Below are positions 1 to 11,848 of a stretch of 44,948 nt of DNA, in pieces (the stretch's first letter is position 1; each line of letters starts with the position of its first letter). The notes under the pieces were generated by a model. That model had not been told where the DNA came from. It ran no database searches and was given only the letters and a program-made list of their open reading frames with translations. The position numbers and the translations under genes were made by a program. Source of the DNA: Leucogyrophana mollusca (taxonomy: Eukaryota > Basidiomycota > Agaricomycetes > Boletales). The stretch spans positions 1 through 44,948 of the forward strand of contig MU266556.1 of NCBI GenBank assembly GCA_021014945.1. The letters are read 5' to 3'.

Positions 1-355
1 CCCGCCCCCGCCCCCACCACCGCCTCCACCGCCCACTGGGAGCTTGCCACCTCCCCCGCCGCCTCCGCCTCCCCCACCATCGTCAAGCGGTGGCGCTCCA
101 GCTATTGCTCTCCCCGCGCCCCAGCCAGGTCGCGCAGATCTACTCGCATCCATTCAGGGACAGGGCGTCCACAACCTGCGGAAGACCCCGAAGCCTGAAT
201 CGACGCCATCTCCTCCACCCCCTGCCGCAACGGAGGACTCAAGTGGCAGTGGTGGAGGTGCTAATTTGACGGCTGCCCTAGCTGCCGCACTTCTGGAGAG
301 GAACAAGAGATTAGGTGACAGCGACGAGGAGGATGAAGAAGATGAATGGGACTAA
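1..355 (+). CDS. LAS17: WASP/Las17-type actin nucleation-promoting factor, 3' end (partial)
   Basis: The reading frame is open from the first base (codons starting at position 2) to TAA at 353-355, so only the C-terminal ~117 residues are in the window. It starts with an almost pure polyproline tract interrupted by a TGSL stretch, the usual profilin/SH3-binding region. A WH2 actin-binding motif follows (GRADLLASIQGQGVHNLRK), then an Ala/Leu-rich central helix (LTAALAAALLERNKRL) and an acidic tail ending in EDEEDEWD. Polyproline, WH2, central and acidic regions ending in a Trp are the VCA architecture by which WASP proteins bind G-actin and activate Arp2/3 at cortical patches. This part has no introns. 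The N-terminal WH1 domain must lie upstream of the window. I am confident in the family; the fungal name Las17 is by analogy. Confidence 0.9.
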   Translation, partial: PPPPPPPPPPPTGSLPPPPPPPPPPPSSSGGAPAIALPAPQPGRADLLASIQGQGVHNLRKTPKPESTPSPPPPAATEDSSGSGGGANLTAALAAALLERNKRLGDSDEEDEEDEWD

Positions 356-800
356 TTCGACTTGGACTTTGTATATTCGTCTCTTATTCTACTTATATTT
401 GGTGGGACTGACTGGTATCAGGAAAGTGGCTGGTCACAGTGACGAGTTGCCAAGCAAGCCGGTTCCCCTAGTTTGTAAACGAAGATCTGCGTGTGTCAGT
501 CGCGAAACGAGTGCATGTCAGTTGATTATAACTTTTCCTAACAACGCCAGACAACACCTGCACGGATATCCACTGCAAGGACGTGTGTCTGCCTGTAAGC
601 TCCGAAAGGACTGCGCTCGCCTAATTTAGCACTGGCGATTGCCGAGATCAAAATACAGGATCCTGATGCAGGAGACTCTCCAGCTTGTCACCAAACGCTG
701 AAAGCCCCTACGTCTTTGTCCTCCCCACAACAACCACAACACCGTTGCGTATTCTCCCATCCATTATTTTAGTCGACCTTTCCCGACCGTATTCTAGAAA
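356..800. other. Intergenic region between WASP gene and calmodulin; calmodulin promoter and 5' UTR
   Basis: No coding exon is recognised here. The last ~90 bases before the calmodulin ATG are rich in C, A and T with CAACAACCACAACACC-like sequence, as in fungal 5' leaders. I see no convincing TATA box. Confidence 0.5.
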
Positions 801-1718
<918 letters not shown>

Positions 1719-2163
1719 TAGTAGATTATCTCTGCTATATTACGCCTTTGCTACATCTCGCATCACTCCCCCCCTGCTGTATGAACTTGAATCAGAATCT
1801 GGAGGCAAAGAAAAACGATCGAATCTTTTTTGTTCCTATTGGCTATCGGTACTAGTACTATCATTAGCAGTTCCTTATTACTAGAATTGCTGTATTCTTT
1901 GAACGGTTCCACAGCACATTCTTGCTGTCGCATCGCGCACTGGAGGCTGAGCCGCAGCACCGAGTAATTGAGACGGTCCGGCTGGAAGGGTGTCTCTTAC
2001 TGCGCCACATGGAGAGATGACATCATCGTGACTTGGTTGCTCCGTGGTGGAACTGCGCCCCCTGGGATTGCACAGTCAGAGGTATATAAGAAAGAGGAGA
2101 AGATTCCTACCTTCTTTACCTTCTCATTTTGCACCACGTTATACATCTTATTCCAAACAAAAC
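1719..2163. other. Intergenic: calmodulin 3' region and promoter of the next gene
   Basis: No coding sequence is seen. It should hold the calmodulin 3' UTR and, near its right end, a TATA box at 2083-2090 for the gene starting at 2164. Confidence 0.5.
2083..2090 (+). promoter_or_regulatory. TATA box (TATATAAG) of the small hydrophilic protein gene
   Basis: TATATAAG lies 74-81 bases upstream of the ATG at 2164, a common spacing for agaricomycete promoters. A pyrimidine-rich leader follows. Confidence 0.6.
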
Positions 2164-2568
2164 ATGACTTCAATCCCGAATTTGAACAAGCTTAAAGATA
2201 AGCTTAGCGGTGGGAAGTCTTCAGGAGAACAGGAGCAGTCGTTCAGTATCCAGCCTCATCCAGCTGTACGTTACCTCCGTTGTCTCCGAATCGTTTCCCT
2301 GAGCGACACTGAGCACATATTGAGCAGAAATCCAACAACCCCGCAGAAGTCGAGGGCCCTCAGCTCGGTGCTGGTTTGAACAGTAACCCGGAAATGCAAG
2401 CACATCATGCTCGTGACCCTCACGTTCCCAGTAGAGAGATATTGAATAGCCTCGAGCAGCCAAAGGTAAGCTGACCAGAAATTACAATACGCACCCGCTC
2501 ATGAAGGTGGATTATTTCAGAGCCGCGAGGAGCTGCAGAAGAGAGCTGAAGAGTTGAACAGACAGTAG
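2164..2568 (+). CDS. Small hydrophilic protein of unknown function (95 aa)
   Basis: Exons 2164-2265, 2328-2465 and 2521-2568 join in phase 0 to a 95-residue protein. It begins MTSIPNLNKLKDKLSGGKSS, has a Gln/His/Pro/Asn-rich middle and ends in a charged, probably helical segment (KSREELQKRAEELNRQ). There is no signal peptide, membrane segment or Cys. Both introns have GT..AG ends (62 and 55 nt), and a TATA box precedes the gene, so I consider it real and expressed. I do not recognise the family. A soluble, mostly disordered intracellular protein is the best description. The small three-exon gene at 12372 has a similar make-up but no clear sequence identity to it. Confidence 0.7.
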
Positions 2569-3336
2569 ATGCTGTCATAGTACTTGCTATTGTATCTCGA
2601 TTTCCACTGTAGGAAGTGTATCAATTATCGGTAATTGTACAACAACGCGGTAACGAGGAACTCACGACCAGTGGAGCAAGTGGCGGATCTCGAAAGAGAC
2701 TGATAGTGATCCTCCTTCAGCTGTGCCCTGATGTCTGAGGGTGTAGCACCACTTCGACACGAAGATCTAGTTGGACGATCAATGAACAAGGAGTGGCACG
2801 AACAGAATTCGCGGCGCCCTTTGCGCCCTTTGCGGTCTTCAAGTGCCAATATCGCATGAGGTTGCGGAGACGGTGACAGTTGACAAGGCAACATCTTGAC
2901 TTTATCCAGCGTATTCGCTGCTTCCATACCATACCTCGAACGTTTCTATCAGCTCCATGTGAGAGCCGCAGTCAAATTTCATGTCCAGGTACAACTCAGG
3001 CCCAGGACAGGCTGAAAACTGGGCATTTACGTGACGAAGATAAAGACTTGCCTTTTTCGTCACTACAATGTTCAACTGGTACAAAAGAGCGGGTCGAGAG
3101 TCGGTGGACCTTACAATCAGCTCTTTCCTTCCTTCTCCTCGGTTTTTTATCGTTCCCCTCCGACTGTGTCGATTTCCCCAATTGCTTGCAATTGGTTTTC
3201 ATCTAGGATTCTCTCTACGAATTCCAGCATTCTCTCTGCATCACATTCATTGGCTGCTGGTCTTCCTCCAATCCCTGCTTCTAAAACAACTTCTGTAGCT
3301 TGAAAAGCATAAAATTCACTCCTGTATCGTTTAGCG
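2569..3336. other. Intergenic, no recognised gene
   Basis: Open frames on both strands are short and show no familiar domain or matching splice pattern. The right end is pyrimidine-rich and probably the promoter/leader of the secreted protein gene at 3337; no clear TATA box is visible. Confidence 0.4.
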
Positions 3337-4683
3337 ATGTTATTTAACCAACTTTTCTTCGCCCTTTGCCTGGCTGGATCCGTCGCCGCCTTTCCTTTCA
3401 GGCGTTTTGTAGCCAAGAGGGACGTTGATCCTGCTTTGGTCCCGTCATTCGGCTGGCAAGCTGGTGTCAACCCAGACGGTAAGTGATCTTTATTCGTACC
3501 ATCAGGCCGAGTCAAAGTTGAGAGCGGATCTATAGGCACCGGAAACTGTGACGGAGCCGTCAACGGCTCGGATGGGAAGCCTATTGAAATTCCTTGTCAG
3601 TGTCCTCCGAACTCAACGTTCTTCCTTACCGTGAGTTTTTGCGGATAACATAGCTGAACTAATCCGCTCATCTGGCTGTGGTCACGTCCAGGAACTCAAT
3701 AAAAACGTTGCCGCCGGCTTCGTCACAACTAATCCTACGGTGAAGCTCACGTTCCCCACGGACAACAGCACTGCGTCACAGAATGCACGCCTCAATGCTG
3801 CCGCCGTCACACTTCAGAACCTTGAAGGACCTGGAGTAGGCTGCCCTATCTCATCCACGACATTTGTCGCACAACAAAAGGCAATTAACGCCGAAACGGC
3901 AAGCTCCGCTTCTTCTACAGTGAGCAGCTCTGCCTCCGTCGCTGCCTCCAGCTCGGCCCCAGCTGGGTTGCTAGCCGCCAATGCCACCTCTTCTGTGGCT
4001 CCATCTGGGACTTCCACTGCAGCTGCTGGCAGCGGAAGTTGTGCCCCACCAGTCACGGTGACCGTGACGGTCACTACGTCAGTCGGGACTTCTTCAACGA
4101 CTTCTTCAGCAGCCGCTTCGGCAAGCTCTTCTGCGTCGACCGGCGCGACCATCGCATCTGGCACTACCGCCAACAGTACCGCCCCCACTGATGCTCAGAT
4201 TGCTGCTCTTGCACCTCCGCTTGGATGGCAAGCCGGTGTGAACCCCGATGGTGGGTCTTCCGGTGTTGGCATCGGTAAAATGCATTGCTAGAAGTGCTGA
4301 TGCTTTCATCTCGAAGGAACTGGAAATTGCGACGGTGCTGTGAACGGAACGGACGGGAAACCGATCTTGATTCCCTGCCAATGCCCACCTGATCAAACGA
4401 ACTACATCGCGGTACGCCTCAATTATTCTTAAGCGCTAGAATCACACTTACGCGCTTCACTTTGCAGAACTTAACGGAAAACATTCGTGCTGGGCACGTC
4501 CTGCTCAACCCGACGGTGCTCCTCACCTTCCCGACGGACAACAGCACTGCGTCACAGAACGCACGTCTTAACGCCGCCGCCGTAACGATACAGAACTTGA
4601 ATGGAGCCGGGAAAGGATGCCCTATCTCTGCCACCACGTTCTCGGCCCAAGGGAAAGCAATTAATGCGGAGAGTGCATCTTGA
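3337..4683 (+). CDS. Secreted Ser/Ala-rich protein with two tandem copies of one domain (368 aa)
   Basis: Exons 3337-3478, 3536-3630, 3692-4250, 4317-4411 and 4468-4683 sum to 1107 nt. The N-terminus is a signal peptide (MLFNQLFFALCLAGSVAAFP) followed by a likely Lys-Arg processing site. The body holds two homologous modules of ~115 residues. Each starts WQAGVNPDG, continues NCDGAVNG.DGKPI..PCQCPP, then LTFPTDNSTASQNARLNAAA, and ends CPIS.TTF.AQ.KAINAE. The modules are separated by a ~130-residue Ser/Ala/Thr-rich linker with a TVTVTVTTS motif, likely O-glycosylated. Each module carries one intron after PDG (phase 1) and one at the same later point (phase 0), so the duplication copied exons and introns. 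Protein ends right after module 2. The family is unrecognised; a secreted or cell-wall protein is inferred from the signal and linker. Confidence 0.8.
3451..3906 (+). repeat. Intragenic repeat module 1 of the secreted Ser/Ala-rich protein
   Basis: This stretch includes the two introns at 3479-3535 and 3631-3691. It aligns with 4223-4680 at the protein level and in intron placement. Nucleotide blocks such as GACAACAGCACTGCGTCACA are identical between the copies. Confidence 0.85.
4223..4680 (+). repeat. Intragenic repeat module 2 of the secreted Ser/Ala-rich protein
   Basis: Second copy, with introns at 4251-4316 and 4412-4467 in the same phases as module 1. The stop codon follows directly, so this copy lacks a Ser/Ala tail. 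Confidence 0.85.
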
Positions 4684-5068
4684 TCAGAGCTGAGCATCCA
4701 TTACGTATTGCTCGTTTCTTGTCACTGCGATCCGGTCAGTGGCGACCTTGTGATGCTTCGAATCTTGATGGCTGCGCTTTGCTTTCCAGTTCTGTGAACG
4801 TTCTTGCTTAGCGCCTACCTACGACAATTACTGTACGACAATGCTTGACGTCAGTTGTAACTTGATGCAACAGATTTCCGATCCTAGTCCATCAATGCTT
4901 ATTCACCGCCCACTTTGAGTACAGCTTGAGCTTGAGATCCAGTTCCCCTGCCAGGCATACAGATGTATGAGACAGATGCTCCCCACGGCAAGTAATGGAA
5001 CATCGGTGGATTCAGTGTGCGAACCTGTCGCTAGGATAATAGCATTCCACACCCTATTTTACCCACTG
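4684..5068. other. Intergenic between convergent genes
   Basis: This is the shared 3' region of the plus-strand secreted protein gene and the minus-strand membrane protein gene. No coding signal is seen. Confidence 0.5.
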
Positions 5069-6256
5069 TCAGGCGAGGGGGATGGAAGCTAAATCACTGC
5101 TACTATGTGGTACATCGCACGAACTTTGCAAGATTGTCACACGTATAATGACCATGTAGAACATGATTGAAATGATCGGTGAAATCTGTAGAGCCAACCG
5201 TCCGAGCCATCAGCACGGCCCAAGTTGTGGATACTCCTGTAGGGAAGCACTCACCGGATTCCAGGCATCCCATAGGGGGCCTTCACTGGATTTAGAGCAG
5301 AGAACGACCAGAACTGCCAGCGAGTAGATCAAGCCAGCATCGATGACTATATGCATCACAGAACGCAAGTCGATTCTCCAGCCGTACAGGGGGAGGTGGG
5401 TGGTGTTGCACTTGCAACTTGAAGTACCAATACGATATGCTATCAGAGCTTGAAAGGTGGTGAATGAAATGTCTTGAAGAGACAATGTAATCACATACCA
5501 GTCCCGATTGTATTCATCCCGAGCGTCAGGGCAAAGAAAGCTGTCATCATAGACCCTCTGTCCCACGGGCCGAATCCGGCGCCCATAAAGCCACAAGCTA
5601 AGGCAAAGAACATGGAGATCGTGTGGCTTTGAGAAGATCATATCCACAGTACCTCCGACACCGCACCACAATATGATGGACGGGATGACAACCCAGTATC
5701 TGCGCCAAAGCACATAGCACCGGAAAATCTAACCATTGTAAAGGGTCGTGATGATCAGCGCACGAGATGTGGAGAGAAGCACCCACAATAACGGCGTCAC
5801 CTAAGAGATGCTGCAGAACGTAGGAAAAGTTTCGAAAGTAGAAGCATAGTGTGTCCAGTCGATAAAGGGTCTGGTCGGGAAGCCGAGATGCCATCATGGT
5901 AGACATTATCGTCATGATCTCAAGACGGATGATGTTGAGCACCAGGTGCTGTATCGAGTGATGTCAATCAAGATTCCATCTCCCAAACCCCTACTCACAA
6001 TAGTGGAGACGGATATGAATAAGAAAGCCATGACGACTAACTTCCGGTTAACAGGAAAAGAGAGCGGGCGCTTTCTATACAGCACATAGAGTGTCGCCAA
6101 ACACATAAAAAGCGACACCCCTGAACGCGACATGGTAAGCGGCGATCCGAAAGGATGTCCGTACTCACCATAGAGAACGGCTTCCACGACCACCATCGCA
6201 ACACCTACTGTATCTATCGCAATTGGAGCCTTCGTTAGCCATTGAACCGGAAGCAT
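5069..6256 (-). CDS. Seven-helix membrane protein of a basidiomycete family, paralog 1 (285 aa)
   Basis: Seven exons on the minus strand: 6256-6169, 6120-5999, 5948-5787, 5728-5653, 5597-5499, 5448-5255 and 5185-5069 (858 nt). Hydrophobic segments are spread over the whole protein, about seven. Family landmarks are VEAVLYGVSLFM near the N-terminus, LLGDAVIIFRCYVLW (the conserved LGD..I.RCY..W block), FFALTLGMNT, and HIVIDAGLIYSLAVLV followed by NPISPIISIMFYMVIIRV. This layout is that of a large uncharacterised integral-membrane family common in agaricomycetes; a receptor-like role has been speculated but I see nothing that proves one. The start at 6256 was chosen by alignment with paralog 2. 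All seven exons pair one-to-one with paralog 2, and exons 2 and 4 have identical lengths (122 and 76 nt). Confidence 0.85.
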
Positions 6257-7122
6257 TGTACCGAAAGTAGGCCTTGTTTGAGAGGTCGTTTGTAGGGGGT
6301 GCGCACTTTTGGCTGCTGGTGATCTTATAGTCAGAGAACAGAGTATTACCGCCGAAATCTGTGTAGGGTGATGCCGTCCGAATCATTGTACTGTCAGCGC
6401 ACCGGTGAACCGGGACCTTGGACGGGTTATGTAGGCGCGTAGGAGCAGCTACCTCCGTGTCAACTACGTGTGGCGTTTAATGCCTATCGGAGAGTACAGA
6501 TGCCGTGTATGCTCTCAAAGCTCGGGCACAGCTAGTGTTCCATTTGCTCTAGTCTCCTCGAGAAAGTGACAGTAGCCCACCAGGTGTGGCATGGCCTTGG
6601 CGCTGATAACGGATGAGACTGAAGGCCAAGATAACGTTTTGTGTGGAGTTATCAGACAACTGTGTGATGGCTGGCGCCTACTGTGCTATATAATGGTATA
6701 AAGTGACGAGATGGCTGAGTAACAAACAAGCGCTGGGGCTGATAATGAAACTTACTCGAAACATGCAGAGGGAAGATTTCATTCGCAAGTAACCATCATA
6801 CCCTATGATTTATGTCCGTGCTAGAAAGGAGTACCTTCCTGACGGGCGAGTCGGTCCAAAGTTCTTCCAGTGACCGTTGCCAACAAATACCATTCAGATG
6901 GCCGCGTTCCCTTTTGAAGTACATAGTTTCTTGCCCTTTACTCTAACGATCACAATTGCTTAGCAAATGCGGGAAGCTATTGCTACCGCCACGGGGGACG
7001 AAATAAGTTACTCGCTTCAAGTCAAGATAGTTTTCGTGTGTATCTTACACAGCCGATATACCTGCGACTCTGTCAGCATGCACGCGGCGATTAGCGGTAA
7101 GGCTGACCTCTTTCATTACTAC
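6257..7122. other. Intergenic between tandem membrane-protein paralogs
   Basis: It holds the promoter of paralog 1 and the 3' end region of paralog 2. An AT-rich box reading TATATAA on the plus strand lies at 6687-6693; its relation to the minus-strand gene is unclear. No coding exons are seen. Confidence 0.4.
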
Positions 7123-8457
7123 TCAGCTTTCAGCGCCAATTTCATTGCTCAGGCTGATGAATCGCGTAGGTTCCATTTGATCCCAGGGGTCCGCGGTTGG
7201 CTCACGGTCTCCGAAGCCACTGCAACCGTTCCTCGTTACCTGCAATTGCGCATCTGTGTCGAAGACGCTTTTAACACGTGTCGTGGGCAACAAATTGCGA
7301 CCTGATGTCGGGGCAGTCGGTAGAAGCTTGACTCGTATGATAACCATGTAAAACATGATCGAGATAATTGGGGGGATCTCAAACAATATCAGCGCGATTC
7401 GTCAGCGAGGATGGACCTCACTCACTGGATTCCAGGCAGACCACAATAGTTGTTGGGCGGATTCTGTACACAGGATGACGAGAATGGCCAAAGAGTATAC
7501 CATGCCTGCGTCGATAACGATGTGCATGACTGGGCGCAAGGAAGATCGCAGCGTGACGTGGGCAAATGATCTCGCTTTGTGCTCAATTGCCCAGATACGG
7601 TAAGCAGTGAGACCTGGACGATAATAAGAATACAGGATGGTCATAATTCCCAAAAACGGGACGTACCGGTGGTGAGTGTATTCATTCCAAGCGTCAATGC
7701 GAAAAATACAGTCATGACCTCCGCGTTCCCCGCCACGAGGACACGCGGAGCTTGATTGCCTGGAATACCCGCACCGATGGCCCCCAATATGCCGAACACT
7801 AAAACAGAGGGAGATGAATGTTGTTCATACGTGCTGACCAAGTTGAAGCTACCTGCGACACCACACCACATAATGAAAGGCAAAATGACAACCCAGTATT
7901 TTTGCCATAGTATGTAGCACCGGAATATCTACCATATATCCATTTGGCCACATGGTAGACAACTGAAAAAAACGCGAATGGCTCACAATTACAGCGTCAC
8001 CGAGGACATTCACGAGAACATAGGCGAAATTCCGAAAAGCGATGCACGTCTGGTTGAGATCGGACAGACTGATGCTCTGTGACCCCGGCGCTGCTTGCAT
8101 CATCAACATACCAACTTCCAACCCTATAAAGTCGAGCACAAGATGCTGTGAAAAACAAAATCAGCGACGCTTTGGCAATCCCAGCTAGGACTCACCACAG
8201 TAGTGAGAGTGATAAAGAGGAACGCAATCACTATTACTTTGACGTTAGCCGGAACGGTGGGGGAAGCCTTGTTACATATTAAATATATTGTTAACCCGAA
8301 CATAAACACAGACACTCCTGGTCGATACAGTGAGCTGCAATAGCGCCCAAGGAGATATGCACTTACCGTAGAGAACGCCCTCTGCCAGGATGAGCGCGAT
8401 GTCGACTACGCCCAGCGTAGTTGGGGTGACATCTTCGGAGGACCAAAGAATCGGCAT
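7123..8457 (-). CDS. Seven-helix membrane protein of a basidiomycete family, paralog 2 (340 aa)
   Basis: Seven minus-strand exons: 8457-8367, 8317-8196, 8145-7987, 7928-7853, 7798-7667, 7613-7426 and 7377-7123 (1023 nt). Landmarks match paralog 1: EGVLYGVSVFM, NVLGDAVIIFRCYILW, FFALTLGMNTLTTG, HIVIDAGMVYSLAILV and NPIPPIISIMFYMVIIRV. Two parts differ. Exon 5 is 33 nt longer, adding residues around GIPGNQAPRVLVAG, and the last exon encodes a much longer hydrophilic tail (about 65 residues after the final helix) against about 18 in paralog 1. Start at MPILW aligns with MLPVQW of paralog 1; an in-frame ATG 87 nt upstream also exists but has no counterpart in paralog 1. Function unknown; a plasma-membrane or endomembrane location is inferred. 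Confidence 0.83.
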
Positions 8458-10506
8458 AAAGGCGCTGAAGAATGTACTGAAAGAAAGGAGGGCCTCAATG
8501 GCTCTTACATATTCATTTTCACGCGCCCAACCATCAGCCGTCATGTTGAGAGATCCCTAAGCCGATAGATGGACGAACTGAAGCTGCCTCAAGTCTAATT
8601 ATAACCAACTTGATGCCCGGCTCCCAACGTGATGACGACGACCGCACCGCCGAGTTGGTCAACTTCGGGAAAGAGGGTGCAAGGGGTGGAAAAGCGAGTC
8701 TGGACCCTCGGAGAAGAATCACGGGCCAGTGCATGATAAAGTGGAAACGAAGGAGTCTATCGCGTGTTGATTGAAGTGTGATTCCTTGTTGTGGAAGTCT
8801 CGGCGACAGCATAGCATGCTCAGAGCAAAGCAGTAAATGTCACACGCAGGGTGGGACGTGCAAGACGGCAACCAGTGAGTGATGATAGCCTGATACTAGG
8901 TAACCCTTTGAAAGCCGAGGTGATCCCGTTGTTTGCGCCTCGGCCTCAGCTGCACTGGAGCTCTTCTGGTCACCGTAATTACTGGGAAAGCATCAACTAA
9001 TAGCTGAGAAGAATATCAGAACCCATCTATTTGGTCGAACGTGCCGTGGGGGAAAGCCGGTGGGAGTCTGTGAGCACAGGAGAGTGCAAGGCGGTACTTA
9101 CCCAATGGGCCCCAGGCTTGCCACTAAGGTTTACACCTCAGAGTTCCTGAGTATCGAGAGCAAGGCAGCTTCAAGGACCGGTCATTAACAAGCTAGAGGA
9201 CAGTGTGCCGCCTATCGTCACTTGCTCGTCCTTTTCACCAACGCTAAAGTTGGAAGGTCCTATCGCCCCAGCCAACTGAAACTATTCCTTGATAGTTTTT
9301 CGCATCTTCCCGGTCTTCGGTCAACCTATCATATGGTGAGATACGGCAGACACGCGGCGGCAAGTCGGACAAGAAAACTACAGCGTTAAGTGGCCGGCAG
9401 ATAGAGGCGTTTCGGAGGTCGAGTAACTGTATGAGGGTGTTGCAGACCGTGTTCATTTGCCAGGGAAGTTTCGCAGCAACTGTAGATCGTGGATAGATAT
9501 AGCCAGCGATGCGAAGTTGCTATTTCGAGAACCTCAATCAAGCGAAAGCCACCGCTTTGAAGCCCGTAGAATTCAGCTAGATGGATCTGAAGTCAGGATA
9601 GCCAGGTCTTGGGATGCGAACAACAGTCAAAAGGAGTCGAGGGTGGTAGCGGGACAGTCATCGAAAAGCTATAAGTTTCCTTCGTAAACGACAACGGCGT
9701 CCATATCCTGGTGAGAGCAGCGAGTGGGGAGCAAGCGAATTGAGGGCAACTTGTTTCTCCAACCACGCAGCCACGTGCCTGACTTGCAGACTTGCAGAGG
9801 ACTTATGCAAAAAGTCAGAGGACTGTAGGAGCGAAGCTCGAGATGTCGGAGATGGGGGGAAAAGGCTGCTGGGCCAAGGTGATTCGTGTAGTCTGGGGTA
9901 CACGCGAGACAAAGACGGCTAGCGACTTCAAAGGTGATAGGGAGTTGAGTGAGGCAGACTCGAGCACATGTGTGCACTGGGAAGGGGACATTGGATCAAC
10001 TGAACACGTCAACTTGTCGAGTTTCAGATGCCTTGCCACAGCCCAAAATCTTCGTCAAGCAGGGTATGTACTTATCATGGTCCCAGCCCTTCCTGGCCAA
10101 ACTTTTCGATGGTTACCCGTAGCACACAGACCATACGGATTGCCTCGCGGGCCACCCTGGCATGGGGGCCAACACGATGGTCTGAGACCGTCACTGCGGC
10201 CAATGGCGGATGGGCAACCCTTAAGACTCAAGACATGACACCATGTCGTGAAGAAAGTTTTCCTCGCGATTTGTCTGGACTCTGACATGCCATAAGTAGG
10301 GTTTTTATTCGAGATCCCCGGTGTCCGACTGAATTGAAGGGCCATAATCTATGCGACGGAACCGAGCTACACGGGCTTCTTCCGCTGGACGCCTTCTCCC
10401 TATAAAGCCGGGACGCTACAGCTAGTAGATGTCCTCCACCTCCTCTCCCCTCCGCTACCCTCTTCTTCATATTTTCCACGGTCTTTACCTTCAGTCGATC
10501 TTTACC
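8458..10506. other. Long intergenic region (~2 kb), no recognised gene
   Basis: Six-frame reading gives only short unrelated frames, the longest a 148-codon plus-strand frame at 9792-10238 with no familiar domain and no supporting splice pattern. I saw no tRNA-like B-box, transposase motif or strong repeat. The last 110 bases are the promoter and leader of the PriA-like gene. Confidence 0.35.
10401..10407 (+). promoter_or_regulatory. TATA box (TATAAAG) of the PriA-like gene
   Basis: TATAAAG lies 100 bases upstream of the ATG at 10507, followed by a strongly CT-rich leader. Confidence 0.55.
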
Positions 10507-11848
10507 ATGAGACTTACATCAGTCGCTATCACCATATTTGCCTCATCGGCCACGCTCGCTCTCTCAAACAATGACCGTTCTCCCAGACGAGCTCTCGTCA
10601 GCGATGTCTGTGCCTCCCTCAATACGAACCTCACCCTCGCAGAAATCCACGACAACGGTGCGCAGCTGCTTTGCATTTGTTATATTGATACCTAGAAGCT
10701 CATGCTGTCCTTTAACTTCATACACGGGTAGGTAAACCTCATGTTGTCGGCCTTCTCGATGTCTGCGTATGTGTATCCGACGTTCCGACATTCGTCGAGA
10801 AGAATGATATTGCGAAGGAGGCCGTCAAGCTCGTTGGCTCTTCCAAAGTCGAGGTCATCGTAAAGAACCTTGTAAGAACTCCTCTTGCCCATTGTCAACA
10901 TCCATATTGATATGCATCCCGCACCAGATTGACGATACACCAGGCCAGGAATGCCATTATCCAGACCACGCGCAAGCTACATGCACCTCTGCTAATCCTT
11001 GCGCTTTTGAATGTACAGACGGCTTCCTACCATATCCTCGCGGGAAGCCTACGAAATGTATCTGCCCTCCACATCTCACCGAATGCAACGGAAAATGCGG
11101 TCATTTTCCAATTGACTGTGCTACAAAAGCGCCGGTGTCTCACAGACGTCGGAATACGCCAACGTGTCATCCCGGGCTCGAGCTCTGCGGCATTCCAAAC
11201 GGAAGTGATGGTAAAGGCTGGAAGTGTGTGAATGTTCAAACGGACGCGCAGACATGTAAGTCTATATCAGGAGTCATCAATTGCGCTCGTTTTAACTTGC
11301 TGTCTTCAGGTGGTGGTTGCGTCGCACCTCCGCCTTTTGGCAATCCCTCGACACACGGTATCAACTGCATGGCACTCCCACATGTTACCAATGCCACCTG
11401 TAGTCACGGCCAATGCGTAATTACCGGCTGCGACTCTGGTTACTTCTTTTCGCCAACGCGCAATGGTTGTATTCCTATCCACGATTCTTCAGACAAGGAT
11501 GCGACAAATCCCAATGCACACGAAGCTGGAGCCGGCATTCTAGGAGCCGGCGTTCCCCGGGGATTTCCTGCCTACCCACAGCTTCCTCATGATGAACTCG
11601 CCGCCACCATCGCACAAGCCACGAAGGCCGATACTGTGGGCCCTGTCATCCCACCTATCCTTGCGTTTGTAGAGGACTCCACTGTCCCGGCCAAAATATC
11701 TCGCCCTGAAGCGAGGAAGGCTGTAAAGGTGTCTCGTTCCGTCGGTTACGGGGCTGTTTCTGGTGCAGGTGCCGATGTCAATCCCGAGCTTTCGGCTATG
11801 GAGGTGGCTAATCCAGCGGAAAAGGTAACCCGTGATATCGACGGGTGA
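10507..11848 (+). CDS. PriA-like secreted Cys-rich protein (385 aa)
   Basis: Exons 10507-10657, 10732-10871, 10928-11255 and 11310-11848 sum to 1158 nt. A signal peptide (MRLTSVAITIFASSATLAL) is followed by a ~70-residue region, then a Cys-rich domain with CPPHLTECNGKC, CHPGLELCG, DAQTCGGC (created by the last splice) and GINCMALPHVTNATC..GQC. Spaced Cys with a CGGC and a final C.SGYFFSPT..GCIP segment resemble PriA, a protein first described from mushroom fruiting-body formation. A ~120-residue low-Cys tail follows. The 3' end is uncertain: a possible donor GTAACC just before the TGA and an acceptor at about 11872 could extend or change the tail. Cell-wall or extracellular location is inferred from the signal peptide. 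Biochemical function is unknown. Confidence 0.75.

Noticed and set aside
3814..4188. Long minus-strand open frame (124 codons) inside the Ser/Ala-rich secreted protein gene
   Set aside because: It is the antisense shadow of a low-complexity plus-strand exon rich in Ser, Ala and Thr codons; no start context or domain.
9792..10238. 148-codon plus-strand frame in the 2-kb gap
   Set aside because: No familiar motif, no compatible splice sites and no promoter signal; amino-acid make-up looks random.
8458..10506. tRNA genes in the large gaps
   Set aside because: I looked for GGTTCGA-type B-boxes with a matching acceptor stem and found none convincing.
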